In this document: in pieces, positions 15,093-22,863 of the stretch
How the letters are laid out: each line of letters starts with the position of its first letter
How positions within the stretch are numbered: position 1 is the stretch's first letter
NCBI GenBank assembly: GCA_040756995.1
Contig: JBFLYK010000013.1
Coordinates: 62,001-126,000, forward strand
Direction: 5' to 3'
Length of the DNA stretch: 64,000 nucleotides
DNA from: BP-133 sp040756995
GTDB lineage: Bacteria; Actinomycetota; Acidimicrobiia; IMCC26256; BP-133
Position numbers and translations under genes: made by a program
Notes under the pieces: generated by a model
The model's input: the letters and a program-made list of their open reading frames with translations, nothing else
What the model was told of the DNA's origin: nothing
Database searches by the model: none

Positions 15093-16784
15093 GTGCGCAA
15101 TGGTCGTTGGAAGCCGCTGGCGTCGGCCGCCGTGCTGCTGCTCGTCTTCACCCTCTGGCCAGTGTCCGGAGCAGGCGCGTCACCGGCGGACAGCGATCGC
15201 GACGGCATCCCTGACGGGGTGGAAATCGGGCTCAACCCGGCGACTCCTCTCGACACCGACCACGACGGCACGCCCGATCACCTCGACGTCGACAGCGACG
15301 GCGATCTGATCCCAGACGCCGCCGAAGGTACGAGCGACATCGACGGGGACGGCCAGTCCAACTTCTTGGACATCGACAGCGACGGCGACCGGATGCGCGA
15401 CACCATCGAGGCCGGCGCCAACCCGTCCGCTCCGGCCGACTCGGATGGTGACGGAACGCCCGACTACCGCGACCTCGACAGCGACAACGACGGAATCCCC
15501 GACTCGGTGGAAGCACCGCCGGTGATCAGGAACTGGTTCGACATCGACCGTGACGATGACGGCGTCCCCGACGACGAGGAGATCAACTTCGTCGAGCCCG
15601 CTCCGCCCGTCGACAGTGACGGCGACGGGACCGAGGACTACCGGGACCTCGACAGCGACAACGACCGGATCCCCGACGGCATCGACGGCAACATCGACAA
15701 CGACTTCGACGCCATCCCCGACTTCCGCGACACCGACAGCGACCAGGACGGCATCCCTGATTCGGTGGAGGCAGGGCCCGACCCGAAGAACCCGGTCGAC
15801 ACGTTCGGCGGCGGTCTTCCCGACTTCCGGGACAAAGACAGCGACGGTGACCTCATCGACGATTCGAGTGAGGCCGGCTCGGACCCGAACAACCCGGTGG
15901 ACACCGACGGCGACGGCGCTCCCGACTTCCGCGACCACGACAGCGACGGTGACGGCATCGCCGACACGGTGGAGGGCAACACCGACCCGGACAAGGACGG
16001 CAAGGCCAACTTCCAGGACACCGACAGCGACGGCAACAACGTCCCCGACCAGGAGCAGGGCGCTCCCGACGCCGACGGCGACGGAATCCCGAGCGTCGTG
16101 GACCCTGACGACGACGGTGACGGCCTCCTCGACGCGGTCGAGGGCGGCGCCGACGCTGACGGTGACGGCGTTCCCAACTCGGAGGACCCGGACAGTGACG
16201 GTGACGGGATCGCCGATGCCGCGGAAGGGGTGGCCGACTTCGACGGCGACGGTGTGGCCAACTACCTCGACAGCGACTCCGACGGCGACGACATCGCCGA
16301 CCGGGTCGAAGGCACCCACGACACCGACGGCGACAGCACCCGGGACTGCTTCGACACCGACAGCGACGAGGATGGGCTACCCGACAAGGTCGAGGGCAGC
16401 GGCGACGCCGACGCCGACGGGTCGCCGAACTATGTGGACATCGACGGTGACCGGGACAGCATCCCTGACGTCCTCGAGGGCCTCGTCGACACGGACAACG
16501 ACGGGAAGCCCGATCGGGTCTCCATCGACAGTGACGGCGACGGCATTCCGGACCGCGTCGACGGCACCGCCGACACCGATGGCGACAAGATCTTGAATTT
16601 CCGGGATCTGGACAGCGATGGCGACGGCATCCCCGACGCCGTCGAGGGTGCCTTCGACACCGACGCCGACGGTCAGCGGGATTTCGTCGACACCGACAGC
16701 GATGGTGACGGGATTCCCGACGCCCAGGAGGGCACGGCCGACGGCGACGGCGACGGCAGGTCCGACTACGTCGATCGAGGCTGA
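15093..16784 (+). CDS. Secreted thrombospondin type-3 calcium-binding repeat protein
   Basis: A 563-residue secreted protein. A Sec signal peptide (VRNGRWKPLASAAVLLLVFTL, then SGAGAS) is followed almost entirely by about 25 acidic repeats of the form DSDGDGIPD...VEG...DTDGDG...YLD. Each is a thrombospondin type-3/calcium-binding unit. There is no sortase motif, transmembrane anchor or other domain. It should be a long, calcium-stiffened rod in the envelope or outside the cell. GTG at 15093 follows GGAGGG and gives a clean signal peptide; an ATG at 15063 adds ten residues. Antisense open frames here are repeat artefacts. Confidence 0.85.
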   Translation: MRNGRWKPLASAAVLLLVFTLWPVSGAGASPADSDRDGIPDGVEIGLNPATPLDTDHDGTPDHLDVDSDGDLIPDAAEGTSDIDGDGQSNFLDIDSDGDRMRDTIEAGANPSAPADSDGDGTPDYRDLDSDNDGIPDSVEAPPVIRNWFDIDRDDDGVPDDEEINFVEPAPPVDSDGDGTEDYRDLDSDNDRIPDGIDGNIDNDFDAIPDFRDTDSDQDGIPDSVEAGPDPKNPVDTFGGGLPDFRDKDSDGDLIDDSSEAGSDPNNPVDTDGDGAPDFRDHDSDGDGIADTVEGNTDPDKDGKANFQDTDSDGNNVPDQEQGAPDADGDGIPSVVDPDDDGDGLLDAVEGGADADGDGVPNSEDPDSDGDGIADAAEGVADFDGDGVANYLDSDSDGDDIADRVEGTHDTDGDSTRDCFDTDSDEDGLPDKVEGSGDADADGSPNYVDIDGDRDSIPDVLEGLVDTDNDGKPDRVSIDSDGDGIPDRVDGTADTDGDKILNFRDLDSDGDGIPDAVEGAFDTDADGQRDFVDTDSDGDGIPDAQEGTADGDGDGRSDYVDRG

Positions 16785-17171
16785 GCCGCCCGCCGGGCTC
16801 AGCCCGGTAGATGTCGAGATCATTTTCTCAGATCCATTCAGTGGCACCTGGGCGCCGCTTGGCGCACAATCTGTTCCAGAAGGTCTGGGGCTGTAGGACA
16901 TATCAGTGGCCATCCGTATGGCCGCTGCACATGAAGTCGGGCGACATCCTTCGGATCTCGGGGGACAACGCGCCTGCGGCACCCGAGCTTCGGGTGACGG
17001 CTGGGGGCCCGGCGGAAGCCGGGAGAGGTGTCCGGATCAGGTGGCTGGGGATGCGACGGCGTGGGATGACCTCACGCGGTCCGCATCGCGAAACCGGATG
17101 CGGGCGAGGGGCGCCAGCAGCGGGCTGGCGTCGGTTGAAGCTATGCACTGCAAACAAAGGAGGCACAGAAA
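16785..17171. other. Gene-poor interval between the two calcium-repeat genes
   Basis: I see no credible coding region or RNA family in these 387 bp. Short GC-rich hairpins occur near 16990-17035 and 17085-17105. The last 20 bp carry AAAGGAGG, the ribosome-binding site of the RTX-type gene. Confidence 0.4.
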
Positions 17172-17732
17172 ATGCAGGTCTACAGCGTGACGAGGCGGAA
17201 GCGCGGCCGTGTGGCCGTCACGACCGCCGCCATTGGGTTCGTGACGGGACTCGCCTGGTTGAACGGCGGTGGGGTCCACTCCATCGGTGGGCTGTGCAAC
17301 GGGCGCCCGGCCAGCCATACCTGGCTGGATGCGTCCGGGCAATACGGCCCGGCGCTGCTCGATGGCACCGGACACGACGACGTGATCATCGGAAGCGACG
17401 GCGACGATGTGATCCACGCCGGGGGTGGGGACGACGTCGTCTGCGGTGCAGCCGGCGACGACTCGATCGCTGGTGGTCGGGGCGATGACGCCATCCGGGG
17501 TGACACCGGCGATGACGACCTCGATGGTGGTCCGGGCGTTGACACCGTGGTTGGCGACGGCGGGAATGACACGGTGGCCGGCGGCCGGGGACGAGACTTC
17601 CTCCTCGGCGGCAGCGGTGACGATGTCATGATCACCGCGGACGATGACGAAGTCGACAAGGTGAACGCCGGCGACGACTTCGACGTCTGCTTGTTCAGCG
17701 CCGGAGACGAACTCGCCAACTGCGAGTACTGA
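17172..17732 (+). CDS. Secreted RTX/hemolysin-type calcium-binding repeat protein
   Basis: A 186-residue protein with an N-terminal signal or anchor segment (VAVTTAAIGFVTGLAWLNGG) and about eight nonapeptide RTX repeats of the GGxGxDxxx type from residue 60 to 150 (GSDGDDVIHAGGGDDVV, GGRGDDAI, GGPGVDTV, GGRGRDFLLGGSGDDV). It ends with CLFSAGDELANCEY, a cysteine pair common in actinobacterial versions. The repeats form a calcium-filled beta roll outside the cell. No enzymatic domain. ATG at 17172 follows AAAGGAGG. A perfect terminator follows. Confidence 0.8.
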   Translation: MQVYSVTRRKRGRVAVTTAAIGFVTGLAWLNGGGVHSIGGLCNGRPASHTWLDASGQYGPALLDGTGHDDVIIGSDGDDVIHAGGGDDVVCGAAGDDSIAGGRGDDAIRGDTGDDDLDGGPGVDTVVGDGGNDTVAGGRGRDFLLGGSGDDVMITADDDEVDKVNAGDDFDVCLFSAGDELANCEY

Positions 17733-17741
17733 CTCGGCTCA

Positions 17742-17785
17742 GCGACGCAGTCAGGCGGTCATCGAGACCGCCTGACTGTTGTCGC
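17742..17785 (+). terminator. Strong intrinsic terminator
   Basis: A perfect 13-bp stem (17748-17760 with 17766-17778) around ATCGA, extended by GCGAC/GTCGC arms outside, lies 15 bp after the RTX gene stop. It probably acts in both directions, as the next gene is convergent. Confidence 0.75.
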
Positions 17786-17874
17786 GTGGATGACGAGGCT
17801 TCGAAGTCGAAGCCGACGACTACCTTGACGCGGCCGCGTCCGGCGACCGCGAAGATTGAGGACGGAGCGGGACC

Positions 17875-18516
17875 TCAGGCGGCGCAGGACTCGCCGGCCC
17901 GGAGCGTCTTGACCTTGCTGGCGTCACTGACACCGTCGAGCGCACCGGTGATCACACCGTTGGGAGCCGTGATTGTGACGACAGGGCCGCTCCCACCTTC
18001 GGCGATGGTCACACCCGAGCCGTACGCCGCCTTGACCGCGGCGACGGTCGATCCGGGGCCGATGCCCTTCTCGGTCTTCAGGCCGAGAGCAGAGGCTCCG
18101 TCGGAACCAAGCGACCAGCCGACGAGTCCAGGCTTGCCGCCCGAGAACCCTCCGACCTCGTTGACGACGACGTCGAGATCCTTCCACCGGAAGATGCGGG
18201 TGCCCTCACAATGGGCTTCGGCCGGCACATGGCTGACGTGCTCGGCTCGGCCGAGCGCCTGCGTCAGGCCGTTCATCGCCCGAGCTGCCTGGGTTCCGAA
18301 CGAAACAGGGCCCAGACCGTCGGGAGCGAGCACCAGTTGCCCGAGGGTGACCGTCGTCGTGGCGGTCGTCGGCTCCGAGTTGGGCGATTCGGCGATGGCT
18401 GGCTCGTCGACCCCTCCCGACAAGGAGGCTCGCTCGTTGCCGCTGGTGCAGGCGGCCGTCAGGGCCACGAGGCTCACGGCGACCACCGTCAGTCGGATCG
18501 AGCGGAGGGCAGGCAT
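17875..18516 (-). CDS. Lipoprotein of unknown function
   Basis: A 213-residue predicted lipoprotein: a basic N-terminus, hydrophobic core and lipobox (VALTAACTSG, Cys near residue 23), then a Thr/Ser-rich linker. A C-terminal domain of about 150 residues contains LGPVSFGTQAARAMNGLTQALG and, later, IGPGSTVAAVKAAYG and two Cys. The two GxxxxxxxxxLG-type halves look like a duplicated small alpha/beta fold seen in many actinobacterial envelope proteins. Ligand unknown. ATG at 18516 follows GAGGAG. Confidence 0.65.
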   Translation of the reverse strand: MPALRSIRLTVVAVSLVALTAACTSGNERASLSGGVDEPAIAESPNSEPTTATTTVTLGQLVLAPDGLGPVSFGTQAARAMNGLTQALGRAEHVSHVPAEAHCEGTRIFRWKDLDVVVNEVGGFSGGKPGLVGWSLGSDGASALGLKTEKGIGPGSTVAAVKAAYGSGVTIAEGGSGPVVTITAPNGVITGALDGVSDASKVKTLRAGESCAA

Positions 18517-18537
18517 GGGACTCCTCGGTGAAGCGGA

Positions 18538-18987
18538 CTATGAGCGGGCGTGGCGCCGGAAGAGCCAGACGAGCCCGGATCCGCCGAAGACGACCCACAA
18601 GATCAACAGCAGCCGGGACGGTCGGGCCCAGTCCCGGCGGTGTTCGATGATGAGCCGGGAGCCGCCACCGGCCTGCAACGCCGTCTCTTCCTCGTCGCTG
18701 AGCTCGCCGATGTTGAGCACGACCCGGCAGGCGTTGAGGTCCGGAGCGATGTTGAGGGCGATACTCCCGGGCCGCTTCGTCCAGGTCTGGCCCCGGACGA
18801 ACTCGATCGTCTGGTTCAGCTCGGCGACGGCTTCCTCGGAGCACGTGGCCGTCGGCTGCAACTGGAGAGCGGCCCCGGCGACTCCGGCGACGCCCAGCCC
18901 GACGGCCAGGAGCACACTGGCGCAGAGCGCGCCGACCCATGATCGTCGGCCGCGGGCCTGGCCGAGGGCGCTCATCGGCGGCATCAC
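18538..18987 (-). CDS. Two-helix membrane protein of unknown function
   Basis: A 149-residue protein with transmembrane helices at about 17-40 (WVGALCASVLLAVGLGVAGV) and 121-141 (RLLLILWVVFGGSGLVWLF), flanking an extracytoplasmic domain with two Cys (TATCSEEAV, LNACRVVL) that could form a disulfide. It overlaps the upstream gene (18984) by 4 bp, so the two form an operon with the lipoprotein downstream. No family recognised. Confidence 0.55.
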   Translation of the reverse strand: MMPPMSALGQARGRRSWVGALCASVLLAVGLGVAGVAGAALQLQPTATCSEEAVAELNQTIEFVRGQTWTKRPGSIALNIAPDLNACRVVLNIGELSDEEETALQAGGGSRLIIEHRRDWARPSRLLLILWVVFGGSGLVWLFRRHARS

Positions 18988-19409
18988 TGGTGCTTGGCCA
19001 GGCAGGCCTTGATGAACCGGTCCTGCTGTCCGAGGTCGCCGCCGGTGAAGTCGGGATCGTCGATGCCGTACGGTTCGAGGACTGCCCGGCGCGCCTCCCG
19101 GTCAGTGGGGAGGAGTTGCAGCCGGGCGAGCTCGAACCCGCACTGGGCCATGGTGGTACCGCCCTTACGCCACAGGGCGCCGAACATCACGCGTTGCCGT
19201 TGACGTTGAATGGCGCAGGCGGAGCGCTGCTCCTCGACGAGGTCATCGCTGAGGATCTGCGGATCGCCCGTCACGCCGCCCATGACAGCTCTCTCGCACC
19301 ACCTGACGTCTTCTGACCGTCTCCAGGCGCCTACCGCGGCGAGTGCCCCCGTCATCACCGCCAACGTGGTCGCCACTGTGATGATGGGACCTAACAGCCG
19401 TCGAACCAT
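18984..19409 (-). CDS. Single-helix membrane/secreted protein of unknown function
   Basis: A 141-residue protein with an N-terminal transmembrane or signal segment (LGPIITVATTLAVMTGALAAVGAW), then a soluble domain with four Cys (WCERAV, SACAIQRQRQRV, AQCGFELARL, KACLAKHQ). It overlaps the next gene (GTGA-type junction) and starts a three-gene leftward envelope operon. The prophage attL lies only 73 bp upstream of its start, so integration has probably replaced its original upstream sequence. Confidence 0.5.
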   Translation of the reverse strand: MVRRLLGPIITVATTLAVMTGALAAVGAWRRSEDVRWCERAVMGGVTGDPQILSDDLVEEQRSACAIQRQRQRVMFGALWRKGGTTMAQCGFELARLQLLPTDREARRAVLEPYGIDDPDFTGGDLGQQDRFIKACLAKHQ

Positions 19410-19482
19410 GCCCCTTTTTTCGTTTTTCGGCCGTCTTGTCCCTTCAGCCTTCAGGAGGCTTCAGGTTCTGCCTCCGCCGCTC

Positions 19483-19531
19483 TCCGTGGGCGCTGAGGGT
19501 CTCGATCCCCCGACCTCTGCCTTGTAAGGGC
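19483..19531 (-). repeat. Left attachment repeat (tRNA 3'-half-like)
   Basis: A 49-bp segment matching 35388-35436 with three mismatches. On the minus strand it reads like the anticodon loop to 3' end of a valine tRNA (loop CTTACAA, acceptor AGCGCCC-A). The T-loop here is altered (ATCGAGA) and no tRNA 5' half with a complementary acceptor arm precedes it, so it is not an intact tRNA. It marks the chromosome-phage junction. Confidence 0.75.
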
Positions 19532-19569
19532 GGCCTCTCCAACAGCCCTCCCAGCTTAGGGCACAACAA

Positions 19570-19612
19570 AGCCCGCCGCAGGTCCGTGAAATTTTACGGA
19601 GAGCGGCGGGCT
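19570..19612 (-). terminator. Terminator for the leftward phage genes
   Basis: A 10-bp stem AGCCCGCCGC / GCGGCGGGCT (19570-19579, 19603-19612) encloses an inner TCCGT/ACGGA stem. On the minus strand it is followed by TTTGTTGTG. It lies just after the last leftward phage gene and before attL. Confidence 0.65.
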
Positions 19613-19626
19613 GCGTCGTTCAGTGG

Positions 19627-19818
19627 TTAGTAGCAGTCAGGGCAGGGGATGGCTGGCCCTGGGGTTCGGTCACCCGGCTTGGCGTAGGGACCGAAGTGGA
19701 TTTCGGGGACCTCTGTGGAGGATTCCGCAGAGGGTGCCGCTCGCAGTGAGGGAGCGAGGGCCAGAGGGGTGAGGATCAGCAGCGCTCCGATGAGCGCTCT
19801 GCGTCTGGCCCTACGCAT
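19627..19818 (-). CDS. Small secreted phage-encoded protein
   Basis: A 63-residue protein starting MRRARRRALIGALLIL, a basic N-terminus with a hydrophobic stretch typical of a signal peptide or anchor. A short exported part ends in PGPAIPCPDCY, with a CPDC motif. ATG at 19818 overlaps the end of the upstream gene (stop at 19811-19813), so it is coupled to it. Last gene before the leftward terminator and attL, the position where prophages often carry lysogenic-conversion genes. Function unknown. Confidence 0.45.
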   Translation of the reverse strand: MRRARRRALIGALLILTPLALAPSLRAAPSAESSTEVPEIHFGPYAKPGDRTPGPAIPCPDCY

Positions 19819-20104
19819 CCGGACTGATCCCCGCTTCCTCCAGCAGCGCACGGAGGCGTGCGTTCTCCAGGACCAGGGGGTGGGTGCTCTCAGTCTCCAG
19901 CCCGAGGCGTGTACGCCAGGCGTGGGTGATGGCCTTGCCGTGGTAGCGGTCAATGCCAAACACCTCACGTTCAATGCTGGATTTCGTGCGCCCTGCGACC
20001 CACTCTGCGTACAGGTCACGCAGCGTGTCCTCAGGGGCGTTCAGGAGGGCTGTACGGGCCTCAGCGAGTGCGGAGGCTTGGGCTTGGGCGTGGGTTGCGT
20101 TCAT
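19811..20104 (-). CDS. Phage protein of unknown function
   Basis: A 97-residue helical, cytoplasmic protein (AQAQASALAEARTALLNAP, EDTLRDLYAEWVAGRTKSSIE, AWRTRLGLETES, LENARLRALLEEAG). The central RTKSSIEREVFGIDRYHGKAITHAW segment looks like a helix-turn-helix with positive residues, so DNA binding is possible but unproven. ATG at 20104 overlaps the TGA of the Endo VII-like gene (ATGA), giving a coupled pair. Confidence 0.5.
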   Translation of the reverse strand: MNATHAQAQASALAEARTALLNAPEDTLRDLYAEWVAGRTKSSIEREVFGIDRYHGKAITHAWRTRLGLETESTHPLVLENARLRALLEEAGISPDA

Positions 20105-20490
20105 CGCATGCTCATTTCGTAGAGGGCTCGTTCCTGCCACTCGGCAGCACGGCGCAGTAGGTCAGGGTCATCCATGAAAAGGCCAAGGCCGAGGTTGCAG
20201 GCACGGCACAGCAGGCCAACGTCGCAGCGACGGCAGGCCTTGTCCGCAGAGGTGTTACAGCAGCCGTGGTAGTGGTGGCGTGCCAGGGTCTCCACGGTGC
20301 CGCACAGTTCGCACGGTCCCACCGGTGCAGGCTTGTCACGGCCCACGCCCTTGGACTCTGACAGGGTGGCTGTGTAGCAGCGCTGGCCCTGCTTGCGGAC
20401 CTTGATCTTGACGTTGGGTCCGCACTCGGCACAGTCGGCTGTGCGGGCCTCTCGGTTGATATTTGATAGACGGTGTTTCCAGGTTGCCAT
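20101..20490 (-). CDS. Recombination endonuclease VII-like nuclease
   Basis: A 129-residue protein with the Endo VII zinc/His-Me core: CELCGTVETLARHHYHG, CRRCDVGLLCRACNLGLGLFMDDPDLLRRAAEW. T4 Endo VII relatives cleave Holliday junctions and branched DNA during packaging. The N-terminal part has another Cys pair (CAECG). Within the catalytic motif HHYHG replaces the common DHDH, so one Asp is changed to His; activity is uncertain. Start at ATG 20490 with AAAGGA upstream and the CCCCAATG context shared by other leftward genes. Confidence 0.7.
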   Translation of the reverse strand: MATWKHRLSNINREARTADCAECGPNVKIKVRKQGQRCYTATLSESKGVGRDKPAPVGPCELCGTVETLARHHYHGCCNTSADKACRRCDVGLLCRACNLGLGLFMDDPDLLRRAAEWQERALYEMSMR

Positions 20491-20570
20491 TGGGGGGGAG
20501 TCCTTTCGTGACAACCCCCAGTCACGTCGCCACTTCGTGACGTGACCAGGGGTCAGTAGAGACCGAACGC

Positions 20571-21710
20571 TCAGTGAGTTCCGAACGTCAGTGAGGAACC
20601 TTCTATAGGGGATGTCACGTCGGTCACGTCACATTCCGACGTGGCGACGTTGGCCTTCCGGTAGTGCCCACGCCTGGTCCCAATGAGCAGGCCCTCGCCC
20701 TTCATGCGGCTCAGGGCCTTACGGAGGGCTGCGACCGTGGTCCCTTCGGGGCACATCGGGAGCAGGTCGGCACCCTTGAATTCATCGGACGTGGCGTGGA
20801 GCCAGATGGCGCTTTCCAGGGCTGACTTAGAGTCCAAAGCCTGGGCCAGGCCCCACCGGCTGGTCTCGTCAGAGAACTGGAGCTTGAAGCTGAATTCCGT
20901 GATATCACGGCCACGCCCCAGGAGCTTGGCAGCGCCAGGGCCACTCTGCTTGTCCAGCACCATGATTGTGTCTGCCGTGCCAGCCTGACCCACGGACCCA
21001 ACCACAGCGTCCAGAGGGTCCCCGCTGCTCTCAGCGCCAGCCTTACGAGTGTGGGTGATAGCGAGCACGCCAATCCCCATCTCGTCAGCAATAGCCTTGA
21101 GTTCGGTCAGGTCCTCATAGGCAATCTGGTAGGCGTCCTTGGCTTCCTTACCGGAGCGCTCCATGCGGATGTGCCCCAGGGTGTCCACGATAATCAGCCG
21201 AGGGTTCTCAGCCGATTCCAGCCACTCCAGCAGGCGCCCACGAGCGTCAGGGAAGCGGGGGAACGTGGTGCTAAGGGTCAGGTGGGGACTGGGTGCGTCA
21301 CCCTCCTGCCGGATCATTCCCAGACGCTCTTGAAGGCGCCTCTGGGTGTCTTCCAGGGCCAGATAGAGCACAGCGCCCTGGTCGATAGAGCGCCCCAGGA
21401 ATTCGCCACCTGAGGCCACCTGACGGGCAATGTCCAGAACCATCCAGGACTTACCCACCTTCGGCTTACCGGCCAGGATGGTCAGGCCCTGAGGGATCAG
21501 GTCGGGCACAACCCATTTGATGGGCGGGAAGTCGAAGGTAGCCAGTTCAGCCTCAGTGATATAGGAGGGCATGGAGCGCTCTTTGATTTCCTCACGGCCC
21601 ATGTTCCGGAGGGCTTCGGACTCCATGTCCTTAGCGAGCTTGAGGTATTCAGCCCAGAAGGCAGGGTCTTTCTTCTGGGTGTCGGTTGCTAGGAGGTTGT
21701 TCAGGTCCAT
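20571..21710 (-). CDS. RepA/AAA_25-type replicative ATPase (helicase-loader-like)
   Basis: A 379-residue RecA-fold ATPase of the RepA hexameric helicase type. Walker A is GKPKVGKS (81-88), Walker B is LIIVD (to D176), and a motif with ITHTRKAG follows around residue 215. The C-terminal 60 residues (GTTVAALRKALSRMKGEGLLIGTRRGHYRKA) form a winged-helix-like domain. It would unwind or remodel DNA at the phage origin. It is first after the short proteins next to the palindrome-rich control region, which is therefore a good origin candidate. Start context GGAACCCCCAATG. Confidence 0.8.
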   Translation of the reverse strand: MDLNNLLATDTQKKDPAFWAEYLKLAKDMESEALRNMGREEIKERSMPSYITEAELATFDFPPIKWVVPDLIPQGLTILAGKPKVGKSWMVLDIARQVASGGEFLGRSIDQGAVLYLALEDTQRRLQERLGMIRQEGDAPSPHLTLSTTFPRFPDARGRLLEWLESAENPRLIIVDTLGHIRMERSGKEAKDAYQIAYEDLTELKAIADEMGIGVLAITHTRKAGAESSGDPLDAVVGSVGQAGTADTIMVLDKQSGPGAAKLLGRGRDITEFSFKLQFSDETSRWGLAQALDSKSALESAIWLHATSDEFKGADLLPMCPEGTTVAALRKALSRMKGEGLLIGTRRGHYRKANVATSECDVTDVTSPIEGSSLTFGTH

Positions 21711-21720
21711 TGGGGGTTCC

Positions 21721-21822
21721 TTATCGGTTGCGCTTGCGGCGGGGGAGGTAGAGGTCAGCGAGGATCATGGTGTTGATACCGGTGGTCCAGCCGAGGATGA
21801 AATAGGCGACGGTACGGCTCAT
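21721..21822 (-). CDS. 33-residue single-helix membrane protein
   Basis: An ORF MSRTVAYFILGWTTGINTMI followed by LADLYLPRRKRNR and TAA. It has one membrane-length hydrophobic segment and a strongly basic cytoplasmic tail. Its ATG overlaps the stop of the RHH gene by one base (TAATG), evidence that it is translated. Function unknown; it sits between the RHH protein and the ATPase gene. Confidence 0.5.
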   Translation of the reverse strand: MSRTVAYFILGWTTGINTMILADLYLPRRKRNR

Positions 21823-21965
21823 TACTTGTCTTCCTTCTGGGCGTAGGTGCGGATGGCCCGGCGAACCACTGAGATGAGGGTGCGGTCCTCAATCTCAGCT
21901 AGGTCATTGATGACCTCCCAGGTGGCGAGGTCAACGTTCAGGGTCTTGTACTGGGGACGGCTCAT
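21822..21965 (-). CDS. 47-residue ribbon-helix-helix DNA-binding protein
   Basis: A short protein with the RHH pattern: beta strand YKTLNVDLATWEVINDLAE, turn, then EDRTLISVVRRAIRTYAQKEDK. Arc/CopG-type proteins of this length dimerise and bind short operators. It is the best candidate for a regulator in the prophage. Start ATG at 21965 in the context AAAGGCAATACCAATG. Possible targets are the palindromes at 21998-22018 and 23265-23285 or those in the control region (inference). Confidence 0.6.
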   Translation of the reverse strand: MSRPQYKTLNVDLATWEVINDLAEIEDRTLISVVRRAIRTYAQKEDK

Positions 21966-21989
21966 TGGTATTGCCTTTCTCTTGGGTTC

Positions 21990-22268
21990 TTACTTTCCGG
22001 CAAATTTGCCGGTAAGTCGGAGGACGATTGCTACCTCCATTGCTTGGGCGTACTTCCGGACGCTGAGGCTTCCATTCTCCCGGGAGGCCAGTTCGGTGAC
22101 TTCCTTCCGGACTTCCAGGGCCACTTCCTCGCCTGCGTACTCCCTGAAGGCTTGCCATTGGCGCTCTGCCTTGCAGAAGGTCCGGAGGGTCCTGTCACTC
22201 CACTCGGGGAACAGTTCCCGGTACATGGAGAGGATGGGGTCCTTGGGTCTGCCTGTCTTCTTGCTCAT
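21990..22268 (-). CDS. First leftward phage gene, unknown function
   Basis: A 92-residue charged protein beginning MSKKTGRPKDPILSMYREL with helices WSDRTLRTFCKAERQWQAFREYAG and LEVRKEVTELASRE. The GRPKDP start resembles an AT-hook or small-terminase-like N-terminus, and a DNA-binding role is likely but not certain. ATG at 22268 follows AAAGGACCACCCCA. Its last codons carry the palindrome CCGGCAAATTTGCCGG, part of a 21-bp sequence repeated in the rightward promoter region. Confidence 0.55.
   Translation of the reverse strand: MSKKTGRPKDPILSMYRELFPEWSDRTLRTFCKAERQWQAFREYAGEEVALEVRKEVTELASRENGSLSVRKYAQAMEVAIVLRLTGKFAGK
21998..22018. repeat. 21-bp palindrome-containing repeat, copy 1 (inside gene end)
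   Basis: Exact direct repeat of 23265-23285, about 1.27 kb apart, with CGGCAAATTTGCCG palindrome. The two copies bracket the whole control region, one at the end of the first leftward gene and one before the first rightward gene. Confidence 0.7.
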
Positions 22269-22431
22269 TGGGGTGGTCCTTTCTTTTCTGGGGGGAACTT
22301 TTTTTCCCTATCTTTATCGTACCACACTGAGTGAGGGTAAATCACTCTCCGTAGCCACAATAGTTAACAAATTTACCGACCGACCGGACCGATTGTCAAT
22401 TTTTTCGCAGAATTTCGCTGAACTTCGCTGT

Positions 22432-22457
22432 CCGACCGGTCGGCTGGTTAACCAGCC
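22432..22457. repeat. Two overlapping perfect palindromes
   Basis: CCGACCGGTCGG (22432-22443) and GGCTGGTTAACCAGCC (22442-22457) are perfect palindromes sharing two bases. An interrupted GACCGACCGGACCG stretch lies about 55 bp upstream. Likely binding sites for dimeric proteins. Confidence 0.55.
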
Positions 22458-22475
22458 CTAACGCCCGGTTATGCG

Positions 22476-22760
22476 AAATGGCTTAGACGCCAAAATAGAA
22501 GCCTCTCAGCGCAAAATCGGCCTGAAAGCCAAACCCGGTAGGGGGGTAGCCTGGTTATAAATCTCAAACCGACCGCTGGGTTGGTGAATGGGAGGTCATA
22601 AGTACCCACCCTCAAACGTAAAATGGCTTAGAACGCAAAATAGAGGCCTCTCAGATGAACCAGGGGCCGTTATCCATAGCACTCCGAAAACCACTTTCAG
22701 GCGTACAACGGTATTCCCACGGGCCTGAACGGCTCTCAGGGCAAAATAGAGGCCTCTCAG
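22476..22760. repeat. Three dispersed direct repeats with AGAGGCCTCT core
   Basis: Copies at 22476-22509, 22621-22654 and 22741-22760 share GCAAAATAGAGGCCTCTCAG (first copy GCCAAAATAGAAGCCTCTCAG). The first two also share the preceding AAATGGCTTAGA. The core is a perfect 10-bp palindrome. They look like iterons or operators. Confidence 0.6.
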
Positions 22761-22802
22761 GGCCTTCTGGAGGTACACTCCACCCCGTTATAAAGGGGGT
22801 AT

Positions 22803-22863
22803 GAATCCCAGGATTCAAAGGTTGACCACCGGTGGTAAACCCTAGACAACTGGTTGTCCAGGG
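22803..22863. repeat. Series of three short perfect palindromes
   Basis: GAATCCCAGGATTC (22803-22816), ACCACCGGTGGT (22825-22836) and GACAACTGGTTGTC (22845-22858); the last is extended by CCCT/AGGG arms (22840-22843, 22860-22863). They directly precede the three tandem stem-loops. Confidence 0.6.

Noticed and set aside
15180..16319. Antisense open frame and possible CRISPR-like periodicity in the calcium-repeat gene
   Set aside because: The periodicity comes from DSDGDG codons of thrombospondin type-3 repeats; repeats are contiguous coding units without spacers.
19483..19570. Intact tRNA-Val gene on the minus strand at the left prophage junction
   Set aside because: The anticodon loop, T-arm and 3' acceptor look tRNA-like, but no 5' acceptor GGGCGCT or D-arm is present at the right distance here or at 35388; recorded as att repeats only.
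19811..20104. Calling the 97-residue phage gene a small terminase
   Set aside because: A better small-terminase candidate lies directly before the large subunit at 24096, and this gene is in the opposite early operon.
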